This document shows positions 60,036 to 64,000 of a stretch of 64,000 bases of DNA, piece by piece. Origin of the DNA: Faucicola sp902506215 (GTDB lineage: Bacteria; Pseudomonadota; Gammaproteobacteria; Pseudomonadales; Moraxellaceae); assembly GCA_016888885.1 (NCBI GenBank), contig CP069437.1, positions 62,001-126,000 of the forward strand. Direction: 5' to 3'. The notes under the pieces were generated by a model. It was not told the DNA's origin, did not search any database, and was given only the letters and a program-made list of their open reading frames with translations. How positions within the stretch are numbered: position 1 is the stretch's first letter; each line of letters begins with the position of its first letter. The translations under genes were made by a program, and so were the position numbers.

Positions 60036-61067
60036 ATGTCAAAAATCGTCAATGTGGCAGTCGCGGTGATACATTTTAACAATCAATATCTACTGGGATT
60101 TCGCCATGCCAGTCAACACCAAGGCAATCGCTATGAGTTTGTCGGGGGGAAAATTGAGCCAAATGAAACCCCAACACAAGGGTTAATCCGTGAAGTCCAC
60201 GAAGAGATTGGTTTGGATATCGCGCAAAATACCGCAGTCAAAATGGGGGTGATACGCCATGATTATGCTGATAAAAGCGTGGCATTGCACGTTTTTAAAA
60301 TTCAAGTGAGCCAAGCCCAGTTTGAGGGGTTACAACAGGGTAAAGGTAAGGAAGGTCAAGCGGTCACATGGGTTCACCAGTCAGACTTGCTTGCTAATCA
60401 GTACCCGCTGCCCGATGCCAATGCCCGCATTTTAGAGTGGTTAAAATTGCCCAATACGATTTATATCACGCAGTCTTTAGATAGTTTCGTTAGTATGGAT
60501 AAGTGGGTTGATTTTTATAGCCAAAAACTACCCCAAGGTGCCCATTGTTATCTTCGCCCCCAAACCAGCGATGAAAACGCCACCGCTATGATTGATGGCT
60601 TACTCACGATAAGGGCTGATATCACCCCGATTATTCAATATGCAACATTAGCGTGCTTACTTGAGCGCTTACCTGAGCGCTTATTTCAGCGTTTAGATGC
60701 GTGGTTAAAAAACGGCATGGTGCATTTGAATCACCAACAACTCGTCACGCTGGATTTCTCAAGCTTATCAAAAAATTATCGCTATTTTGCCAGTTGCCAT
60801 GACCAACATAGCCTAAGCAGATTAAATACCTTGGCAACATCGCATACTGTCATGGGCTGTTTTTTATCCCCGGTGAAAGCCACTCCGACACATCCAGAAA
60901 CCTTTCAAAGTGGGGGCATGGGTTGGCAAACTTTGGGTGAATTGGCAAAAATCTGTGATGTGCCGGTGTTTGCGCTGGGCGGAGTGGGGCAGGCAGATTT
61001 AGCTGCTGCCTATGAGCATGGGGCGATGGGAATCGCGGGTATTCGGTTATTGGTCGACAAGGTATAA
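60036..61067 (+). CDS. MutT (Nudix)-ThiE/TenI-like fusion protein
   Basis: The 343-residue protein joins two domains. The N-terminal part (about 1-130) is a Nudix hydrolase with the box GKIEPNETPTQGLIREVHEE, of the 8-oxo-dGTP diphosphatase MutT type. The C-terminal part (about 150-343) resembles the ThiE/TenI thiamine-phosphate synthase barrel, with FLSPVKATPTHP and PVFALGGVG. This fusion is known in gammaproteobacteria such as Pseudomonas; the second domain may be catalytically inactive. Between them a 12-bp unit is repeated three times in the DNA (60656-60691), giving LLERLPERLFQRL. Confidence 0.9.
   Translation: MSKIVNVAVAVIHFNNQYLLGFRHASQHQGNRYEFVGGKIEPNETPTQGLIREVHEEIGLDIAQNTAVKMGVIRHDYADKSVALHVFKIQVSQAQFEGLQQGKGKEGQAVTWVHQSDLLANQYPLPDANARILEWLKLPNTIYITQSLDSFVSMDKWVDFYSQKLPQGAHCYLRPQTSDENATAMIDGLLTIRADITPIIQYATLACLLERLPERLFQRLDAWLKNGMVHLNHQQLVTLDFSSLSKNYRYFASCHDQHSLSRLNTLATSHTVMGCFLSPVKATPTHPETFQSGGMGWQTLGELAKICDVPVFALGGVGQADLAAAYEHGAMGIAGIRLLVDKV
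60656..60691 (+). repeat. Three 12-mers within the MutT-ThiE fusion gene
   Basis: CTTACTTGAGCG, CTTACCTGAGCG and CTTATTTCAGCG follow each other in frame, encoding a repeated L-x-(E/Q)-R motif in the ThiE-like domain. Confidence 0.75.
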
Positions 61068-61216
61068 AAACTAGCCAACAGGTTGACAATAGCGCATTCA
61101 TTGTAACAACTGGCTGACAAAAAACGCCCGAACAGTCACCGTTTGAACGTTTATTTTGGGCTAAAATGAGTACTTCAATGCGCAATAAAACTGAGCAAAA
61201 TAAGGTGATATAGACA

Positions 61217-61822
61217 ATGAAAATAATGAGTAAAAAAACGCTAGCAGTGGCAGGTATTGCAGGTACATTAATTGCGATGAGTGCTTGCGCCACCACCCCC
61301 ACTAAAACCACCGCAACCGAAACCACCGCCAAGCCCACAGGCGTTGGTAAAGCTCAGGCAGTGCAAAGCGTCGATTTAAACCGTTATGCGGGCAAATGGT
61401 ACGAAATCGCCCGTTTGCCGATGTTTTTTCAGCGTAACTGTGCCAGTGATGTCACCGCCACTTACACCCTACAACCGACAGGCAAGGTGGAAGTCAATAA
61501 CCAATGTATGGGCAAAGATGGCAAACCCATGCAAAGCATTGGTGAAGCCACCAAAAATGGCGACAGTGGCAGTAAACTTAAAGTTACTTTCTTGCCGCAA
61601 GCATTGCGTTGGTTACCTGTGGGTAAAGCCGACTATTGGGTGCTTGCTTTAGACCCCAATTATAACCATGCGTTGGTGGGTACACCAAATCAAAAATACT
61701 TGTGGATTTTGTCACGCACGCCCACGATGGATGAAGCTACTTATCAAACAATGGTCGCTACCGCAAAATCTCAAGGCTATGATGTTAGTAAATTGCAAAA
61801 AACCGTACAAAACAGCCGATAA
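61217..61822 (+). CDS. blc: Lipocalin lipoprotein (Blc type)
   Basis: Blc is an outer-membrane-anchored lipocalin that binds fatty acids or lysophospholipids and is made under envelope stress. The 201 residues show a lipoprotein signal with lipobox LIAMSACATT (Cys about residue 25). Lipocalin motif 1 follows as YAGKWYEIARLPMFFQRNC, and later LAGTPNQK-like and YLWILSRTP (motif 3 region). A Thr-rich linker lies between Cys and the barrel. The length is near E. coli Blc (177) plus the linker. It is a monocistronic gene with a terminator. Confidence 0.93.
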   Translation: MKIMSKKTLAVAGIAGTLIAMSACATTPTKTTATETTAKPTGVGKAQAVQSVDLNRYAGKWYEIARLPMFFQRNCASDVTATYTLQPTGKVEVNNQCMGKDGKPMQSIGEATKNGDSGSKLKVTFLPQALRWLPVGKADYWVLALDPNYNHALVGTPNQKYLWILSRTPTMDEATYQTMVATAKSQGYDVSKLQKTVQNSR

Positions 61823-61858
61823 GCTCGCTAGTTAAAACACTCTGCTTTAAAATTGCTA

Positions 61859-61897
61859 AAACGCCTAAATTCCGTTACAATTTAGGCGTTTATTTTT
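61859..61897 (+). terminator. Terminator of blc
   Basis: AACGCCTAAAT and ATTTAGGCGTT form an 11-bp stem with a 9-base loop, then ATTTTTG. Confidence 0.88.
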
Positions 61898-61947
61898 GCT
61901 GTATTTTCCACAGATTTTATTTTTCCTTCACAAAAAAAGGTCATACG

Positions 61948-63315
61948 ATGTCTGCCAATCTCTACCAAGACCACCTCGCTACTCGCAAAAATCAAGAAGC
62001 CCAAGCGGTTCAGTTATTAGTTGAGCTAAATACCCTAGCCAATAAAGGCGTCAATGTGTTGTTTTTTGGCAACCGCATTGCCCTAAATCTTGTTGATATC
62101 ATCGCCCATCATGACAAAAACGCCCTTAACATCGCTGATACACTTGCCTTTGCCACCGCGTTAAACGACCAAAATCTAAGCCATACCACGGTGGACTTGG
62201 GTCAAGCGCTCAAAGCAGGCAAACAAGCCGACAGCTTTACTAGCGGTGACGAAGTGCCTGCGACAGATGTCGTGTTGTACGGTTTTGGTCGTATCGGTCG
62301 TATTTTAGCTCGGTTGCTGATGAGCCGTCCTGCCTCAGACAAAGGCTTACAATTAAAAGCCATCGTCGTCCGTCCAGCCGGTGAAGCAGACGCTTTATTA
62401 AAAGACTTGGAAAAACGTGCAAGCTTACTTGAGCGTGACTCGGTACATGGCTGGTTTGATGGCTCAGTGGTGGTTGATAAAGCAAACAGCGGTATCATCG
62501 CCAACGGTCGTTTTATCAAAGTCATTTATGCCGCTGACCCAAGCGAAATCGACTACACGTCTTATGGTATCGACAATGCCCTAATCATCGACAACACCGG
62601 TAAATGGAAAGATGAGGCAGGTCTTGGCAAACATTTACAGTCAAAAGGTGCCAAAAAAGTGCTATTGACTGCCCCAGCGTCGGGCGATATCAAAAACATC
62701 GTCTATAATGTCAATGATGATACCATCGGCAGTGATACCATCGTATCAGCGGCAAGCTGCACCACCAATGCAATTACCCCTACGCTCAAACTGTTAAACG
62801 ATAAATACGGCATTGAAAACGGTCACATGGAAACCATCCATGCGTTCACCAATGACCAAAACTTGGTCGATAACCACCATAAAGCCGAGCGTCGTGGGCG
62901 TGCTGCAACCTTAAATATGGTGATGACAAGCACAGGTGCTGCCAAAGCGGTCAGTAAAGCGATTCCAGAACTAAAAGGCAAATTGTCAGGCAGCTCGGTA
63001 CGTGTACCAACGCCAAACGTGAGCCTTGCGATTTTGAATTTGAATTTCAAAAACCCTGTTAATTCAAGCGATGAACTCAATGCCTTTATCAAAGAAGCCA
63101 GTCAGAGCGAACAATGGCAAGCGCAAATTGCTTATTCAGATTCGGATGAAGCCGTTTCTACCGACTTTGTGGGCTGTGAAAAAGTGGCGATTTGGGACGC
63201 CAAATCTACGCTTGCTCAAGACAACCGTGCGGTGATGTACTTATGGTATGACAACGAAATGGGCTATAGCACCCAAGTATTGCGTGTCGCTGAAACCATG
63301 GCGAAAAATGCCTAA
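61948..63315 (+). CDS. gap: Glyceraldehyde-3-phosphate dehydrogenase, long (Gap2-like) type
   Basis: The enzyme oxidises glyceraldehyde 3-phosphate with NAD(P)+. The 455 residues have an N-terminal extension of about 105, then the nucleotide-binding DVVLYGFGRIGRILARLL. The catalytic Cys is in SAASCTTNAITP, the phosphate site is near ATLNMVMTSTGAAKAV, and the end is YLWYDNEMGYSTQVLRVAE. Such long forms are known in Pseudomonas and relatives beside the shorter GapA and are linked to gluconeogenesis. The function of the extension is not clear. A good ribosome site (AAAAAGG) precedes ATG 61948. Confidence 0.93.
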   Translation: MSANLYQDHLATRKNQEAQAVQLLVELNTLANKGVNVLFFGNRIALNLVDIIAHHDKNALNIADTLAFATALNDQNLSHTTVDLGQALKAGKQADSFTSGDEVPATDVVLYGFGRIGRILARLLMSRPASDKGLQLKAIVVRPAGEADALLKDLEKRASLLERDSVHGWFDGSVVVDKANSGIIANGRFIKVIYAADPSEIDYTSYGIDNALIIDNTGKWKDEAGLGKHLQSKGAKKVLLTAPASGDIKNIVYNVNDDTIGSDTIVSAASCTTNAITPTLKLLNDKYGIENGHMETIHAFTNDQNLVDNHHKAERRGRAATLNMVMTSTGAAKAVSKAIPELKGKLSGSSVRVPTPNVSLAILNLNFKNPVNSSDELNAFIKEASQSEQWQAQIAYSDSDEAVSTDFVGCEKVAIWDAKSTLAQDNRAVMYLWYDNEMGYSTQVLRVAETMAKNA

Positions 63316-63333
63316 GTGTTAAGAACGATGACA

Positions 63334-63361
63334 AGACCGCTCAAATTTGGGCGGTTTTTTA
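63334..63361 (+). terminator. Terminator of gap
   Basis: ACCGC and GCGGT with further partial pairing form a stem followed by six T, 18 nt after the gap stop. Confidence 0.75.
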
Positions 63362-63457
63362 TTGAATAAAATTTCAAACATCGATTGTGTTCAAATTTTT
63401 CTTGCTAAAATTCATGCTATAATATTTGGTTATTCAAGAATTTAAGGAAAGTCTTCA

Positions 63458-64000
63458 ATGCGTTTTATCGATGAAGCAATCGTAACAGTCAAAGCAGGCG
63501 ACGGCGGCAATGGTATCGTCAGTTTTCGCCGAGAAAAATACGTCCCCAAAGGTGGTCCTGATGGCGGTGATGGCGGCAAAGGCGGTGATGTGTACGTGGT
63601 TTGCGACGACAACACCAACACCCTTGTCGATTACCGGTTTACCCGTCGCTATGATGCCAAGCGCGGCGAAAATGGCGGCGCCAAAAACTGTTCAGGTCGT
63701 GGGGCGGATGATATCTATCTATCTGTCCCCATTGGTACCACCGTGGTAGATACTGAAACAGGCGAAGTGTTAGCGGACTTGACCAAAAAAGGGCAAACGG
63801 CGAGGATTGCCAAAGGCGGTGACGGCGGGCAAGGCAATACCCATTTTAAAACCTCCACCAATCAAGCACCACGACGTGCCACCCCAGGTTTCCCAGGCGA
63901 ATTAAAAGTCTTGAAGTTTGAGCTAAAAGTGGTGGCTGACGTCGGTCTTATTGGTCTGCCAAACGCGGGTAAATCCACCTTTATTCGTCAAGTCTCTGCT
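63458..64000 (+). CDS. obgE: GTPase Obg, 5' part (cut by window end)
   Basis: ObgE is an essential ribosome-associated GTPase in late 50S assembly and stress control. The 181 residues seen include the glycine-rich Obg fold (VKAGDGGNGIVSFRREKYVP, GGPDGGDGGKGGDVY, AKGGDGGQGNTHF) and the start of the G domain with VGLIGLPNAGKSTFIRQVSA (G1). Frame is open to the last base, so the C-terminal half is outside. ATG 63458 is preceded by TTTAAGGAAAG. The gene lies after gap with its own terminator between them. Confidence 0.98.
   Translation, partial: MRFIDEAIVTVKAGDGGNGIVSFRREKYVPKGGPDGGDGGKGGDVYVVCDDNTNTLVDYRFTRRYDAKRGENGGAKNCSGRGADDIYLSVPIGTTVVDTETGEVLADLTKKGQTARIAKGGDGGQGNTHFKTSTNQAPRRATPGFPGELKVLKFELKVVADVGLIGLPNAGKSTFIRQVSA

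Noticed and set aside
1..64000. CRISPR arrays, prophage, integron or conjugation genes
   Set aside because: No spaced direct repeats of CRISPR form, no integrase other than the IS982 transposase, and no phage or transfer genes were seen.

Overview
The window is chromosomal DNA of a gammaproteobacterium. The gene set and order point to the family Moraxellaceae, probably Moraxella/Faucicola or a close relative of Psychrobacter: leuC-leuD-lipoprotein-leuB, rpsF-rpsR-rplI-dnaB-alr, yibN-grxC-secB, rsgA/orn, a long Gap2-type GAPDH, a MutT-ThiE fusion, and AT-leaning DNA. This is inference from protein resemblance; no 16S gene is present. Most of the window is ordinary housekeeping sequence, and both ends cut genes (purU at the left, obgE at the right).

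Layout. 0-3.3 kb: purU end, an AmpG-like MFS permease and a ChaA-type cation/proton antiporter. 3.6-4.6 kb: a complete 982-bp IS982-family element with a 7-bp target duplication, inserted between kbp (LysM/BON potassium-binding protein) and its upstream DNA. 5.3-7.3 kb: a possible leader peptide, the RNA ligase rtcB and a coupled small basic protein. 7.4-16.7 kb: an L,D-transpeptidase, the leucine genes with a divergent LysR regulator, a FadL-type porin and a DUF3108 protein. 16.8-19.2 kb: groESL behind a sigma-32 type promoter. 19.3-25.5 kb (minus strand): DUF4298, yaaA, argF, alr, dnaB, rplI, rpsR, rpsF. 25.6-28.4 kb: a lipoprotein, a small membrane protein and a second L,D-transpeptidase. 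28.9-33.5 kb: prmB, aroC, an unrecognised gene and serC.

33.6-41.5 kb holds a Yej-type peptide ABC importer that is interrupted twice. gloB sits between yejA and yejB. A vapBC toxin-antitoxin pair plus a solitary, very AT-rich Hint-domain gene sit between yejE and yejF. The Hint protein lacks the catalytic first Cys and the terminal His-Asn, so it looks splicing- and cleavage-dead. It overlaps yejF by 4 nt.

41.7-64 kb: an MFS drug-type exporter, a lone GspE/PilB-type ATPase, tRNA-Leu(UAA) and tRNA-Cys(GCA), folD, a methyltransferase, a KAS III-type enzyme, prfA, and an AT-rich patch with a membrane protein and a decayed PIN-domain toxin gene. These are followed by lysS, a DegS-like protease, a pteridine-reductase-like SDR, secB-grxC-yibN, rsgA/orn, an SDR, a short hemP gene under a Fur box, mutT-thiE, a Blc-type lipocalin, Gap2-type GAPDH and obgE.

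The least explained items are the dead Hint protein inside the transporter operon, the rtcB leader peptide and small partner, and the fresh IS insertion at kbp.
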